A stretch of DNA of 64,000 nt, from assembly GCF_009754915.1 (NCBI RefSeq), contig NZ_WPIK01000003.1, positions 270,739-334,738 on the forward strand, given 5' to 3'. Shown one piece after another: positions 25,265 through 35,308 of the stretch. The notes beneath the pieces were generated by a model. The model had not been told where the DNA came from, searched no databases, and saw nothing but the letters and a program-made list of their open reading frames with translations. Each line of letters opens with the position of its first letter. Position 1 is the first letter of the stretch. The DNA is from Mucilaginibacter arboris. Its GTDB lineage: Bacteria; Bacteroidota; Bacteroidia; Sphingobacteriales; Sphingobacteriaceae. The translations under genes were made by a program, and so were the position numbers.

Positions 25265-28200
25265 TTACTTGATCAAATGGATCACGCCCGTCCGGCTTGG
25301 TGCACTGTTTTTATAGCTCATGCCCATCCATTCATTGCCATTTAAGTAAGTTGCTTCTATTTCCCAAACGTAAACACCTTGTGGTGCCGGCTGTCCGTTC
25401 ATCATGCCATCCCAGCCTTCGGCAGGTTCTCCGCGTGCGGTTAGTTTGGTGGTTTCCCAGATTACTTGTCCCCACTTATTAAATACCCGCATGTGCCAGC
25501 GTTTAATGCCCGAGCCTTTGGCTTTAAACGTAACGATCTCGTTAAATTTACTGGTTGGCATAAAGGCATTCGGTACAAAAAGCTGTCCCGGAACGCCGGT
25601 TATTTGTACGGTATGCGTAATAGAATCGGCACAGCCCTGCAAATTGTAAACAATCAATTGAACTTTGTAAATACCCGTATCGCGGTAAGTATGTTCCGGA
25701 TTTTGTTTGCTTGCACTGATGCCATCGCCAAAATTCCATTTCCATAAAATAGGGTTGTTCGTGCTTTTATCAGCAAAAGAAAAACTATAATACGGATACG
25801 CTATTACACTGTCTGGTTTTGCTGCAAAGGCTGCTTTTGGTGGAAAATAGACATTGATGTAGTTTTTCATCGTCAGGGTATCGGTACAGCCCAAACCATT
25901 TTTGGCAATTAAAGTAATGGTAAAAGGAGTATTCCGGGCAGTAAAAGTATGCGTTGGGTTAGGGGATACAGCTGTGCCGCCATCACCAAAATCCCACATA
26001 TAAGTGTTATCTCCAGTAGTTTGGTTTTTAAAGTTAACGGTAAGTTGTTTACAGCCGCTTTGCACATCCGCAGTAAAGCTTGTTTTTGGCTGCGGATAAA
26101 CGGTGATAGACTGATAAGTAGAAGTATCGGAACAACCGTTGGTAGCAGACAATTTTACGTTAAAAACCCCGTCTTTCAGGAAAGTATGGCTTACTACTTC
26201 CGGTGCGCTTTGCGTATTTACAATTGTGCCATCACCAAAATCATAAGTAAAATAGGTGCCGCCTTTGGTATTGTTGTAAAACTGGACTGTCCATGGTGCA
26301 CAACCTGCTTTCTGGTCTCCGTTTACAACCAATTGCGGGAAAACAGAGTTTGGCGAAATGCGGATATTATATTGGGTTACACTTGTACCGCATTCATTTG
26401 TTGCAGTCATTTTAACTACATAGGTTTTGCTTACTGCAGAAGTATAAATGTGGGCAACGCCCTGGTTATCGTGGGTAACCAGGGTTTGGCCATCACCAAA
26501 ATCAAAAGTATAAGTGTTGTTGGTTCCCGGAGAAGTATTGTTAAAGTTTACGGTGAAAGGAGAGCAGCCAACTGTTTTATCAGGCGTAAAAATAGAGATA
26601 GGTTTCGGCCTAACGGTTACACCGGAAGTAAACGTACGGATGCCGCAAGCTGTTAAAGCTTTCAGCGTAACGGTATAAGTAGTGTCTTTGCCATCAGTAC
26701 GCGGCAGGAAAGTAACCGGCAGCGGATTTACTTGGGTCGAAGTGCTTCCGTTGCCAAAGTTCCAGGTATAAGTAGCGGCATTTTGCGGGTTGGAAGTATT
26801 GGTGAAAGTTACTGTTAATGGCCCGCATCCTTTGGTTTGATCTTGGGTGAAGCCCGCGGTTACTTCTTTTATCGTAGTAAAAGTATGGGTAAAAGAAGCA
26901 TCAGGGCAACCATATTTGCTTGAAACTACTAATTTAATCACTACCTGTTTATTATCTTCTGTAATGGTATAACCTGGAAAAGTAAAACCACTTCCAAAGA
27001 AAACACCATCTGCATACCAGGTATAAGTATTGTTGCCTGCCGCTGCAGTTGCGTTGATGTTTTGCGCATCTAATTTAAAAGGGATGCAGCCTAAATCATT
27101 TTTGTAAGTATAAGTTGCGTTGGGCAAAGGGTTAACTGTTACGGTGATAATATTACTAACGCTTTGCTGCGGGCCGTTACATAAAACCGAAGTAACAATT
27201 CTGCGGAACTGCGTAGTAACAGTTAAGCTGTTTACCTGGTAATTCGCTGTATTTGCCCCGGAAATATTTGTCCAGGTGGCACCATTATCAGTACTGCTTT
27301 GCCAGTTATAGGTGTAGTTGCCATCGGCACCGGCAGGCGCGCTTCCATTAAGCAGTTTCGGTGTATTGTTATAGCACACTTCCTGATCGCTTGCTACCGT
27401 GTTATTGGTAATTGGAGGTTGTACGATGATATAAACCGGCTGACTGATTTTAGTACAAGGGCCGGAAGTTACAATTCTTCTGATATACAAGTTTTGCGTT
27501 CCGGTGAAGGAATAATCTTTACCCGTTTGATTAGCAATAGTGGTCCAGGTAATTTGATCGGTACTGCTTTCCCAGCTATAAACAAAGCTTCCGGTTCCAC
27601 CAGTTGGCTGATCACCTAAAGCGGTAACCGTTTGTCCGTAACAAACAGCGGTGCTGTTAAAGCTGATGGTATTGGTTAAATCGCGTAAATCAGAAATTGT
27701 TACATCATCCGCAGAAGTAGAACAAGCACCTGTACTGGTAATGGTCCAGCGGAAAGTGTAACTCTGGCCCGGCTGTAATCCGTTTACAGTTGTGTTATAT
27801 TGGGTATCATCTGCAAAACCAACGCCGGTTTGTCCGGAAGTTAAAGTCCATTTTCCGGCAGAAGGGGCAGGATTGTTCCCCTTTAAAACATAGTTGCTGG
27901 CACTACAAATCTGTTCGTCTGCACCAGCGTTTGCTTGCACCGGTTGCGGCAATACGGTAACGCTTGCATCTACCGTTGGCCCTTCGCAGCCGCCCGGACT
28001 AATTGGGGTGATGTGATAAACAATCGTTGCCGCAGTAGTTAAATCAGAAATCAGGATATCATCAATCCGTGTGGCAATTACCGGTTGTTGATTAACTGCA
28101 TTTCCATAGATACCTTGTACATTAGCCGAAGTCCATTTCAGCAAAACACCCGGCGTGTTGGTAGTAAAAGTGATACCGGTAGGGCTTCCGCTGCAAATCT

Positions 28201-31200
28201 GGTTTCCTGAATTGGTAAGGGTTACCCTTGGAATTGGCGTAACGGTAACGGTTAGGGTGAAAGGCGTGCCCGGACAGTTGTTGTTAATTGGCGTAATGGT
28301 ATAAGTAACCGTTCCATTGTTGTTCGGATCAGCATTAACCAGTACATCGTTAATATCGCCTGTTCCGCTTGCACTATTTCCGGTAACAGAAGCAGATGCA
28401 GAAGAAACCCAGGTAAAAGAAGTATTATTTTGTTGCGCCGTTGGATGATAACTCAGCGCAGTTCCGGTACAGATAATTTTGGTTGATGCACTGGTTATGG
28501 TGTTGGTATTTGGCGGATTAACCGTTATCGTTACTGCATTGCTGATATTATGCTGAGAACCACTGCATAGCGCAGTGCTAACTACCCTCCGATACTGGGT
28601 AGTTGCAGTAAGTGCGCCCGGCTGATAAGTGATCGTGTTGCTGTTGCTGATGCCAAGCCAGGTTGTGCCGCCATCTGTACTGTTTTGCCATTGATAGGTA
28701 AAGTTGCCGTCTCCTCCGGTTGGTGTACTTCCGGTTAATAATGCAGGAACATCATTATAACAAATGCGCTGATCGGCAGTAATGGTGTTATTGGCAATTG
28801 GAGGTTGTACAATTACATAAACCGGCTGAGAAACTTTAACGCAAGGGCCGGAACTTACAATTCTTCTGATGTAAATATTCGCCGTTCCTGTAAAAGACAA
28901 ATTCCTGCCGTTCTGGCTGGCAATACTTGTCCAGTTAATGCCGTCGCTGCTGCTTTCCCAGCTATAAACATAGCTGTTGGTCCCGCCTGTTGGCTGATCG
29001 CCATTTATGGTAATAGTCTGTCCGTAACAAACAGCCGGACTAACAAAACTGATGTTATTTGTTAAGTCTAATAAATCAGTAATTATAACATCATCAAGAC
29101 TTGAAGCGCATTGCGAAGCGCCGGTAATGGTCCAGCGGAAAGTATATTGCTGGCCTGGTTGTAGTCCGTTTACCGTTGTATTATATTGAGTATAATCAGC
29201 AAAACTTATACCTGTTTGTCCGGAAATGATCGTCCAGTTGCCGGAAGAAATCCCCGGATTGTTCCCTTTTAAAGTATAACTGCTTGTACTGCAAATTTGC
29301 TCATCAGGCCCGGCATTAGCTTGTAAAGGTAAAGGCTGAACTGTGATGATTACGGTTACTGGTACACCTTCGCATCCTGATGCACTTACTGGTATAATCT
29401 GGTAAGTTACAGTACCGCTGGCAGTAGAGGAGGAGTTGTTTAAAACATCATCAATCCGGCTGGCATAAACAGCGGCTTGATTATTATTACCGGAAATGCC
29501 TGCCGAAGCAGTACTTGTCCATTTAAACTTTGTACCGCTTAAGTTAGCCGTAAATGTGATACCGGTAGGCTGTCCGCTACAAATGGTGTTACTGGTTTGG
29601 TTAACGGTAATTACCGGCAGTGGTGTAACGGTAACGGTTAAGGTAAAAGTCCTGCCCGGGCAGCCACTGTTAAACGGGGTAATTGTATAAGTAACCGTGC
29701 CGTTATTGTTTGCATCGGTATTGGTAAGTACATCATTAATGTCACCTGTTCCGCTTGCTGTATTTCCGCTAACCGTACCTGATGCAGAAGAAACCCAGGT
29801 AAAAGAAGTATTGGCAGCCTGCGCAGTTATATGATAACTAAATGTTGCCCCGGTACAAATAGTTGCACTGGAAGCACTGGTTACGGTATTTGTATTTTGC
29901 GGACTAACCGTTACCGTTACTACGTTACTAACATTTTGCTGTGCACCGCTACAAAGCGCTGTAGTTACTATCCTGCGAAACTGTGTAGTAGTAATTAAGG
30001 ATACAGGCTGATAATTGATACTTGTAGCGCCACTAATCGTATTCCAGTTTGCACCGTTATCAATACTTTGCTGCCATTGGTAACTATAGCTGCCATCACC
30101 TCCGGCAGGTGTACTTCCGTTTAATACAGAGGGAGTATTGTTATAGCATATTTGTTGATTGGCTGTAACTGTATTGTTGGAAATGGGAGGCTGTACCTGA
30201 ATATAAATAACGTTACTGGTTTTAACACAAGGGCCGGAAGTTACTATCCGCCTGAAATAAATAGAACTGGTTAAAAGCATAGAAAGGTTAGCGCCAGATT
30301 GTCCGCTTACACTGGCCCAGTTAAGCCCGTCGCTGCTGCTTTCCCAGCTGTAAACGTAGCTATTGGTCCCGCCGGTTGGCAAATCTCCGCTTACTGTAAC
30401 GGTTTGTCCTGAGCAGACAGCCGGACTGGCAAAGCTGATGGTATTGGTTAGATCTGACAGGTCATTAACAATTACATCATCAGAAGTTACAGCACACTGT
30501 GCAGCGCCGGTAATCGTCCAGCGGAAAGTATAGGACTGGCCGCCCTGTAACCCGCTAACTGTAGTATTATATTGAGTGGCATCTGCAAAAACCACTCCTG
30601 TTTGGCTGGAAACCAAACTCCATCTGCCAGAAGAAATTCCCGGATTATTTCCTTGTAAAACATAAGTCGGAGCAGAACAAATTTGCCCGTCCGGCCCTGC
30701 ATTGGCCTGTACCGGCAAAGGCTGTACGGTTATGGTAACGGTAACGGGCGTTCCTTCACAGCCCGAAGGGCCAATAGGCGTAATGGTATAAGTTGCAGTG
30801 CCCGCAGCAGTAGTGGAAGTATTGGACAGAACATCATCAACGCGGCTGGCAACTACAGGAGATTGACTATTATTTCCATAAATACCACTTGAAGCAGAAG
30901 TTGTCCATTTAAAAGTCGTCCCGCTCAAGTTAGAAGTAAAAGTGATACCGGCAGGTTGTCCGCTGCAAATGGTATTAGCAGTTGAATTTACTGTGATGAT
31001 CGGCCGTGGCGTTACCGTAACTGTTAATGTAAAAGAAGTACCCGGACAGCCATTGCTGCTTGGAGTAATAGTATAAGTAACTGTTCCGTTGTTTAAAGGA
31101 TCGGAATTGGTAAGTACATCATTGATGTCGCCCGAACCAGTTGCCGTATTTCCGGTAACAGTGGCAGAGGCAGAAGAAGTCCAGGTAAACGTACTTGCGG

Positions 31201-33445
31201 TAACTTGTGCCGTTGGGTGATAACCTACCGTATTTCCGGTACAAATGCTTTGACTTGAAGAACTGGTAACCGAATTTCGCGGATTAATAGTAATGATTAT
31301 TTCATCCGAAAGCTGGTCACAAGGTACAGGATTGCCAGTTATTACCACCAATGTTAATTTTACCTGCCCGGCATCAATTTCAGCGTTTGAAGGCGTATAA
31401 GTTGCTGTTAAAGAAGTTCTGCCAGGCGAAAATGTTCCGTTTCCGCCAGTCCATTGGTAGCTTTGTGCCGGCGGACCGGTAATTGTACCTGCAAGTTGTA
31501 CTATACCATTAGGACAAATGGTTTGATCCGGCCCTGCATTTATAGTTGGTGATTGCTTAAAATTAAGCTGTTGTGAAGCAGAAGCCGAACCGCAATTATT
31601 GGTTTCTGTAGCGGTAACCGTATAAACACCAAAATCTGTAAATAAAATTTGGGGATACTTTGAACTGGCGCTTGTTCCGTTCTGGTAGCTGTAAGCACCT
31701 CCGGTTACCGTCCAGCTATAAGTATTTGCCTGGTCTGTAGTTGTACCCGTAAATATGGTTTGGGTATCGCCGACGTTATTGGCAAAAGTAAGTGTCTGGT
31801 TAGTTCCGCAATAATCTTTATTAGGTGATAAAGTAACCGTTGGTGTGGTATTTACAGTAATGGTTTGGGATGTACTAACGGCACCGCAATTTTCTGTTCC
31901 TATAGATAGAGTAAGGGTATAAATTCCGGGAGAAGAAAACTTGATCTGAGGATTATGACTTGCAGGAGTTGTATTGTTAATAAAAGCTGCTGTTGCCGGC
32001 CCGGTTACAGACCAGGTATAAGCATTATTTTGCGGAATGTTATCACAAGAAGGATCAATGGTTGATTGATCTGTTGGAGAAACTACATCATTGCTGCAAA
32101 TTGTTGATGCAGCCAAAGCAAACTGTGGCTGGGGTTTAGCTAAAACACAAATGGTTTTGGTTACGTCCGAGGCCCCGCATGCACCGCTGCTTCCATTTTG
32201 CAGTTTTAAGGTAACAGTATGCTGGCCTGGTGAAGTAAATGTATAGGTAAAAGGAGTTCCTAAAGTATAATTAAATTGTATGGCAACCCCATCTACAAAC
32301 CAGGTATATTTTGCATTATTATTACTGCAGTTTGCACTTGATGCATCCTGCCCGGGATCTGAAGTATTGGTAAACGAAACGGGTTCATTTAAGCAGGCAC
32401 TAAGCTGCGCTGTAAAATTATTGGATGGAGGACGGACTACCTTTGCATAAACACTTGTAGGCGAACCCAATGTACCGCAAATCCTACTGCTTACCTGAGC
32501 ATTAACCTGGAAACTGTTGGTTTGGCCACCTCCTGTATAACCGCATGAACTTTGAGTATAGTCATGCGTTAATCTCCCGCTTAAATTAATAATATCACAC
32601 AAAGTGTAAATGGTTGTGCTTCCGTCTCCCCAATTAACAACATAAAGGTTCCCTGGATAATTATATTCAATACCGTTAGGTGAGGTATAATCAACAGTAT
32701 AACTTAAAGTACCATGTCCGCCGCTTAAACAAACTGTATTACTACCCGAAGTACCAAAATTAGTATTTAGATTATTGTTAATTAGCTGATAGGCTTTTGT
32801 TCCTTCATGCCCACCCTGTGTAGCTTTAACAAGAATGGTGTAATTAGCGTAATTGGCATTAAAAGCAGTGCTTGGGTTCAGGGTAACAGTAGTTTCATTA
32901 GTTTGGGTTAGTTCGTTACGAAAGGTTGCAGTTACGGCAGAGCCGGAAGTAGACGCATTTCCGAAATAATACGGATCAGTTGTCCCGGAACAATTGCCAA
33001 ATATCTCAGGGTTATCACTATTGATGCTTGAACCGGCTATTGCCGCCTGTACAGCAGTTCCGGCAACTATATTGATACTTGCAGTGGAAGAGGTAACCGC
33101 CGGAAGGCTTGATTTTATTGCTAAATTATAGCCATTTCCTGGTGCCAGGTTAGCAGGAATGGTACCGTTAAGAAAGGTTGCATAAAAGCCCGTATAACTG
33201 CCAATCTCTATATCAGGGGTTCCACCCGGAACAGAAGAAATATACAGCTTATAAACATTGTCAGGACTGATACAGTTATTGCCAGAGGTAATTGTAAACG
33301 GCACCGCAATACTCGAACCAGGCGTATAAGGGCCGGCATCAACAGTGCTAATTGTTAAAGTTTGTGCTTTAGATAAAGTAGCAAAAAGTGTGAAGAACGC
33401 AACCAAAAAAATTACTTTTTGCAGCATATAGTAAAATTGTTTCAT
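25265..33445 (-). CDS. Giant repetitive PKD-domain surface protein with gliding-motility C-terminal domain
   Basis: A 2726-residue secreted protein. Signal peptide about 1-27 (VAFFTLFATLSKAQ). The middle contains three tandem modules of about 460 residues (DNA about 31275-29900, 29895-28510 and 28510-27130), each opening with NxxTSAS..ICTG, passing through GTGDINDVLTN, ICSGQPxGITF and NAGPDxQIC, and closing with ICYNNTP, YxYxWQxSxD and RRIVT. The C-terminal quarter has at least five PKD domains (e.g. YTFDFGDGQT, YTWNFGNGST, WKWNFGDGIS). The end, LFVPNAFMPTS to GVYVWEIEATY, is the CHU_C/gliding-motility C-terminal domain, the sorting signal for type 9 secretion. Likely cell-surface adhesin or matrix protein; ligand unknown. 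Confidence 0.92.
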   Translation of the reverse strand: MKQFYYMLQKVIFLVAFFTLFATLSKAQTLTISTVDAGPYTPGSSIAVPFTITSGNNCISPDNVYKLYISSVPGGTPDIEIGSYTGFYATFLNGTIPANLAPGNGYNLAIKSSLPAVTSSTASINIVAGTAVQAAIAGSSINSDNPEIFGNCSGTTDPYYFGNASTSGSAVTATFRNELTQTNETTVTLNPSTAFNANYANYTILVKATQGGHEGTKAYQLINNNLNTNFGTSGSNTVCLSGGHGTLSYTVDYTSPNGIEYNYPGNLYVVNWGDGSTTIYTLCDIINLSGRLTHDYTQSSCGYTGGGQTNSFQVNAQVSSRICGTLGSPTSVYAKVVRPPSNNFTAQLSACLNEPVSFTNTSDPGQDASSANCSNNNAKYTWFVDGVAIQFNYTLGTPFTYTFTSPGQHTVTLKLQNGSSGACGASDVTKTICVLAKPQPQFALAASTICSNDVVSPTDQSTIDPSCDNIPQNNAYTWSVTGPATAAFINNTTPASHNPQIKFSSPGIYTLTLSIGTENCGAVSTSQTITVNTTPTVTLSPNKDYCGTNQTLTFANNVGDTQTIFTGTTTDQANTYSWTVTGGAYSYQNGTSASSKYPQILFTDFGVYTVTATETNNCGSASASQQLNFKQSPTINAGPDQTICPNGIVQLAGTITGPPAQSYQWTGGNGTFSPGRTSLTATYTPSNAEIDAGQVKLTLVVITGNPVPCDQLSDEIIITINPRNSVTSSSSQSICTGNTVGYHPTAQVTASTFTWTSSASATVTGNTATGSGDINDVLTNSDPLNNGTVTYTITPSSNGCPGTSFTLTVTVTPRPIITVNSTANTICSGQPAGITFTSNLSGTTFKWTTSASSGIYGNNSQSPVVASRVDDVLSNTSTTAAGTATYTITPIGPSGCEGTPVTVTITVQPLPVQANAGPDGQICSAPTYVLQGNNPGISSGRWSLVSSQTGVVFADATQYNTTVSGLQGGQSYTFRWTITGAAQCAVTSDDVIVNDLSDLTNTISFASPAVCSGQTVTVSGDLPTGGTNSYVYSWESSSDGLNWASVSGQSGANLSMLLTSSIYFRRIVTSGPCVKTSNVIYIQVQPPISNNTVTANQQICYNNTPSVLNGSTPAGGDGSYSYQWQQSIDNGANWNTISGATSINYQPVSLITTTQFRRIVTTALCSGAQQNVSNVVTVTVSPQNTNTVTSASSATICTGATFSYHITAQAANTSFTWVSSASGTVSGNTASGTGDINDVLTNTDANNNGTVTYTITPFNSGCPGRTFTLTVTVTPLPVITVNQTSNTICSGQPTGITFTANLSGTKFKWTSTASAGISGNNNQAAVYASRIDDVLNNSSSTASGTVTYQIIPVSASGCEGVPVTVIITVQPLPLQANAGPDEQICSTSSYTLKGNNPGISSGNWTIISGQTGISFADYTQYNTTVNGLQPGQQYTFRWTITGASQCASSLDDVIITDLLDLTNNISFVSPAVCYGQTITINGDQPTGGTNSYVYSWESSSDGINWTSIASQNGRNLSFTGTANIYIRRIVSSGPCVKVSQPVYVIVQPPIANNTITADQRICYNDVPALLTGSTPTGGDGNFTYQWQNSTDGGTTWLGISNSNTITYQPGALTATTQYRRVVSTALCSGSQHNISNAVTITVNPPNTNTITSASTKIICTGTALSYHPTAQQNNTSFTWVSSASASVTGNSASGTGDINDVLVNADPNNNGTVTYTITPINNNCPGTPFTLTVTVTPIPRVTLTNSGNQICSGSPTGITFTTNTPGVLLKWTSANVQGIYGNAVNQQPVIATRIDDILISDLTTAATIVYHITPISPGGCEGPTVDASVTVLPQPVQANAGADEQICSASNYVLKGNNPAPSAGKWTLTSGQTGVGFADDTQYNTTVNGLQPGQSYTFRWTITSTGACSTSADDVTISDLRDLTNTISFNSTAVCYGQTVTALGDQPTGGTGSFVYSWESSTDQITWTTIANQTGKDYSFTGTQNLYIRRIVTSGPCTKISQPVYIIVQPPITNNTVASDQEVCYNNTPKLLNGSAPAGADGNYTYNWQSSTDNGATWTNISGANTANYQVNSLTVTTQFRRIVTSVLCNGPQQSVSNIITVTVNPLPNATYTYKNDLGCIPFKLDAQNINATAAAGNNTYTWYADGVFFGSGFTFPGYTITEDNKQVVIKLVVSSKYGCPDASFTHTFTTIKEVTAGFTQDQTKGCGPLTVTFTNTSNPQNAATYTWNFGNGSTSTQVNPLPVTFLPRTDGKDTTYTVTLKALTACGIRTFTSGVTVRPKPISIFTPDKTVGCSPFTVNFNNTSPGTNNTYTFDFGDGQTLVTHDNQGVAHIYTSAVSKTYVVKMTATNECGTSVTQYNIRISPNSVFPQLVVNGDQKAGCAPWTVQFYNNTKGGTYFTYDFGDGTIVNTQSAPEVVSHTFLKDGVFNVKLSATNGCSDTSTYQSITVYPQPKTSFTADVQSGCKQLTVNFKNQTTGDNTYMWDFGDGGTAVSPNPTHTFTARNTPFTITLIAKNGLGCTDTLTMKNYINVYFPPKAAFAAKPDSVIAYPYYSFSFADKSTNNPILWKWNFGDGISASKQNPEHTYRDTGIYKVQLIVYNLQGCADSITHTVQITGVPGQLFVPNAFMPTSKFNEIVTFKAKGSGIKRWHMRVFNKWGQVIWETTKLTARGEPAEGWDGMMNGQPAPQGVYVWEIEATYLNGNEWMGMSYKNSAPSRTGVIHLIK
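26888..26901 (+). repeat. Dispersed-element core and inverted partner within the giant PKD gene
   Basis: GGTAAAAGAAGCAT with an inverted copy TACTTCTTTTATC just to its left (about 26861-26873). On the coding strand the pair encodes DASFTHTFTTIKEVTA. Confidence 0.45.
27130..31275 (-). repeat. Three tandem ~1.38-kb coding repeats
   Basis: Within the giant PKD gene, three consecutive segments of equal length encode near-parallel protein sequences, recognisable from the recurring ICTG, GTGDINDVL, QPTGGTNSYVYSWESSSDG and RRIVTSGPC blocks. Divergence between copies is visible, so the duplication is not recent. Boundaries are approximate. Confidence 0.8.
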
Positions 33446-33826
33446 TCCTTCATCAGCTTAAAAAGTTCAAATGAGGTTGTACGTTTTTTAATACAGCAGG
33501 TTTCGATGATAATTTTCTACAGCTTTAAACCGGGTAACATAAAAATTACGATACGTTTTTTAGGTGATAAAAACAGTATAGTGAATTGTTAATGAAATAA
33601 TTAGAAAATAATGGGCAATGCGGCAGGCGAGTACAGGATGCAGCTTCGTTTTATTTTACAGATTTTGATCGCTGATTATAAACCAAGCCCGGCAACAGCT
33701 TTATTAATGGCGATATAAAACCAGAACTACTGATGGTAAAAGCAATTTTATGATTTGTAATGAATTTTGGAAAACGAGGATTAAAGCAGGATTTGGTAAA
33801 GCTGACCGGGGGATAAAAATGAAATT
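33446..33826. other. 381-nt intergenic region between divergent genes
   Basis: Must hold the promoters of the minus-strand PKD gene and the plus-strand pectinase locus. No convincing TTTG-N19-TANNTTTG pair was found by eye. It contains a variant dispersed element at 33558-33579 and no ORF of note. Confidence 0.5.
33558..33579 (+). repeat. Dispersed-element variant in a divergent promoter region
   Basis: TTTTAGGT then GATAAAAACAGTAT. It carries the AAAACAG variant of the core and, unlike nearly all other intergenic copies, is not near a stop codon. Confidence 0.6.
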
Positions 33827-35302
33827 ATGGGCCGTATAAACTGTATATCAAATGTTTTTTTAGGTGCTAAAAGAAGCATGTTGTTTTTGCTGTGTACTTC
33901 TTTTATCGGCCAAAAATTGATGGCACAAACCGCAGGCACCAAAATGGATTGGGTCAGCAAAGTTGGCGCGCATTCATCTCCCATAAAAAAAACAGAATTT
34001 AAAGTAAATGCTTACGGTGTTGTAAATGATAGCACGGCTTTAAATACAAAAGCCATCCAAAAAGCTATTGATGCCTGTGCAGCAAAAGGCGGCGGAATAG
34101 TAACTTTTGCTCCCGGAAAATATTTGACCGGCTCTGTTTTTTTAAAAAAAGGTGTTCAGCTACGTTTGGATAAAGGCGTAGAAATTAAAGGCAGTCAGGA
34201 TATTAAAGATTACCCGGAAATTGATACGCGCATTGCCGGTATCGAAATGAAATGGCCTGCTGCATTAATTAATGTTCTCGACCAACAGCAGGTTGCCGTA
34301 ACCGGGGAAGGATTGGTTAACGCCCAGGGAAAAGTTTTCTGGGATTACTACTGGAATTTAAGGAAGGAATACGATCCGAAAGGCCTGCGCTGGATTGTAG
34401 ATTATGATGCCAAAAGGCCCCGCACTTTGCTGGTTTCCAACTCTTCGGATGTAACTATAAAAGGAATTACTTTACAACAGGCCGGTTTCTGGACGGTGCA
34501 GCTTTTGTACTCCAAAAACGTAACGGTTGATGGCATTACGATCCGGAACAATATTGGCGGCCATGGCCCTTCAACTGATGGAATTGACGTGGATTCTTCT
34601 TCCTGGGTTTTAATCCAGAATTGTGATATTGATTGTAACGATGATGATTTCTGTTTGAAAGCTGGCCGCGATTGGGATGGTTTGCGGGTAAACCGGCCAA
34701 CGGAATATGTAGTGATCCGCGATTGTGTTGCCCGAAAAGGTGCCGGATTATTAACACTTGGAAGTGAAACTTCAGGCAGCATCAGGCATGTTTTGGCAAC
34801 TAATTTAGTTGGAAACGGAACCAGCAACGGCTTAAATATCAAATCGGCAACAACGCGCGGTGGTACAATTGAAGATATTCACTTTGAAAACATCACCATG
34901 AACGGCGTTGGAACAGCGATGCAAATTACCATGAACTGGAACCCGAGCTACAGCTATTCTAAATTGCCGGAAGGTTATACGGAAGAAACTTTGCCGCCGC
35001 ATTGGAAAAAAATGCTGACCAAAGTAGAACCGGCATCCAAAGGAATACCTCATTTTAAAGACGTTTTTTTAGAAAACGTTAAAGTTACCGATGCCAAAAA
35101 AGCAATCAATGCAATTGGTTTGCAGGAATCGGAACTGATCAATTTCAACCTGAAAAATGTTACGATAGAAGCAGCAACTGCAGGCGATATTGAATTAGCG
35201 CAAGGCTGGAAGTTCGATCAGGTATCCATTAAAACAAAAGACAACTCGCAGCTTGGGGTTAAAAGTTCTTCCAACATGAAAATTGCAATGTCAGAAAAGT
35301 AA
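33827..35302 (+). CDS. Glycoside hydrolase family 28 (polygalacturonase-like)
   Basis: A 491-residue exported beta-helix enzyme that should cleave galacturonate linkages in pectin or rhamnogalacturonan. GH28 Asp residues are present: D251 and D254 in STDGIDVDSS and D273/D274 in CNDDDFCLK. The usual GHG motif reads GAG (A306 for His, in KGAGLLTLGSE) and the usual RIK reads NIK (GLNIKSATTRGG), so this is a divergent subgroup. Start is uncertain: the Met at 33878 (MLFLLCTSFIGQKLMAQ) gives a clean signal peptide and the longer start adds 17 residues. The signal peptide region is made of an inverted pair of dispersed elements. First gene of the plus-strand pectin locus. Confidence 0.85.
   Translation: MGRINCISNVFLGAKRSMLFLLCTSFIGQKLMAQTAGTKMDWVSKVGAHSSPIKKTEFKVNAYGVVNDSTALNTKAIQKAIDACAAKGGGIVTFAPGKYLTGSVFLKKGVQLRLDKGVEIKGSQDIKDYPEIDTRIAGIEMKWPAALINVLDQQQVAVTGEGLVNAQGKVFWDYYWNLRKEYDPKGLRWIVDYDAKRPRTLLVSNSSDVTIKGITLQQAGFWTVQLLYSKNVTVDGITIRNNIGGHGPSTDGIDVDSSSWVLIQNCDIDCNDDDFCLKAGRDWDGLRVNRPTEYVVIRDCVARKGAGLLTLGSETSGSIRHVLATNLVGNGTSNGLNIKSATTRGGTIEDIHFENITMNGVGTAMQITMNWNPSYSYSKLPEGYTEETLPPHWKKMLTKVEPASKGIPHFKDVFLENVKVTDAKKAINAIGLQESELINFNLKNVTIEAATAGDIELAQGWKFDQVSIKTKDNSQLGVKSSSNMKIAMSEK
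33858..33907. repeat. Inverted pair of dispersed elements inside a signal-peptide region
   Basis: Forward copy TTTTAGGT then GCTAAAAGAAGCAT (33858-33879) and reversed copy TACTTCTTTTATC (33895-33907). They lie in frame within the start of the GH28 gene and supply codons of its start Met and signal peptide (GAKRSMLFLL, CTSFIGQ). Confidence 0.75.
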
Positions 35303-35308
35303 GATAAC

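Noticed and set aside
25297..30892. Several plus-strand frames across the PKD gene
   Set aside because: All antisense to the giant protein; they recur in step with its tandem modules and carry no features.
27130..31275. CRISPR-like periodicity
   Set aside because: The spacing is about 1.38 kb, in frame and coding; no short repeat-spacer array exists in the window.
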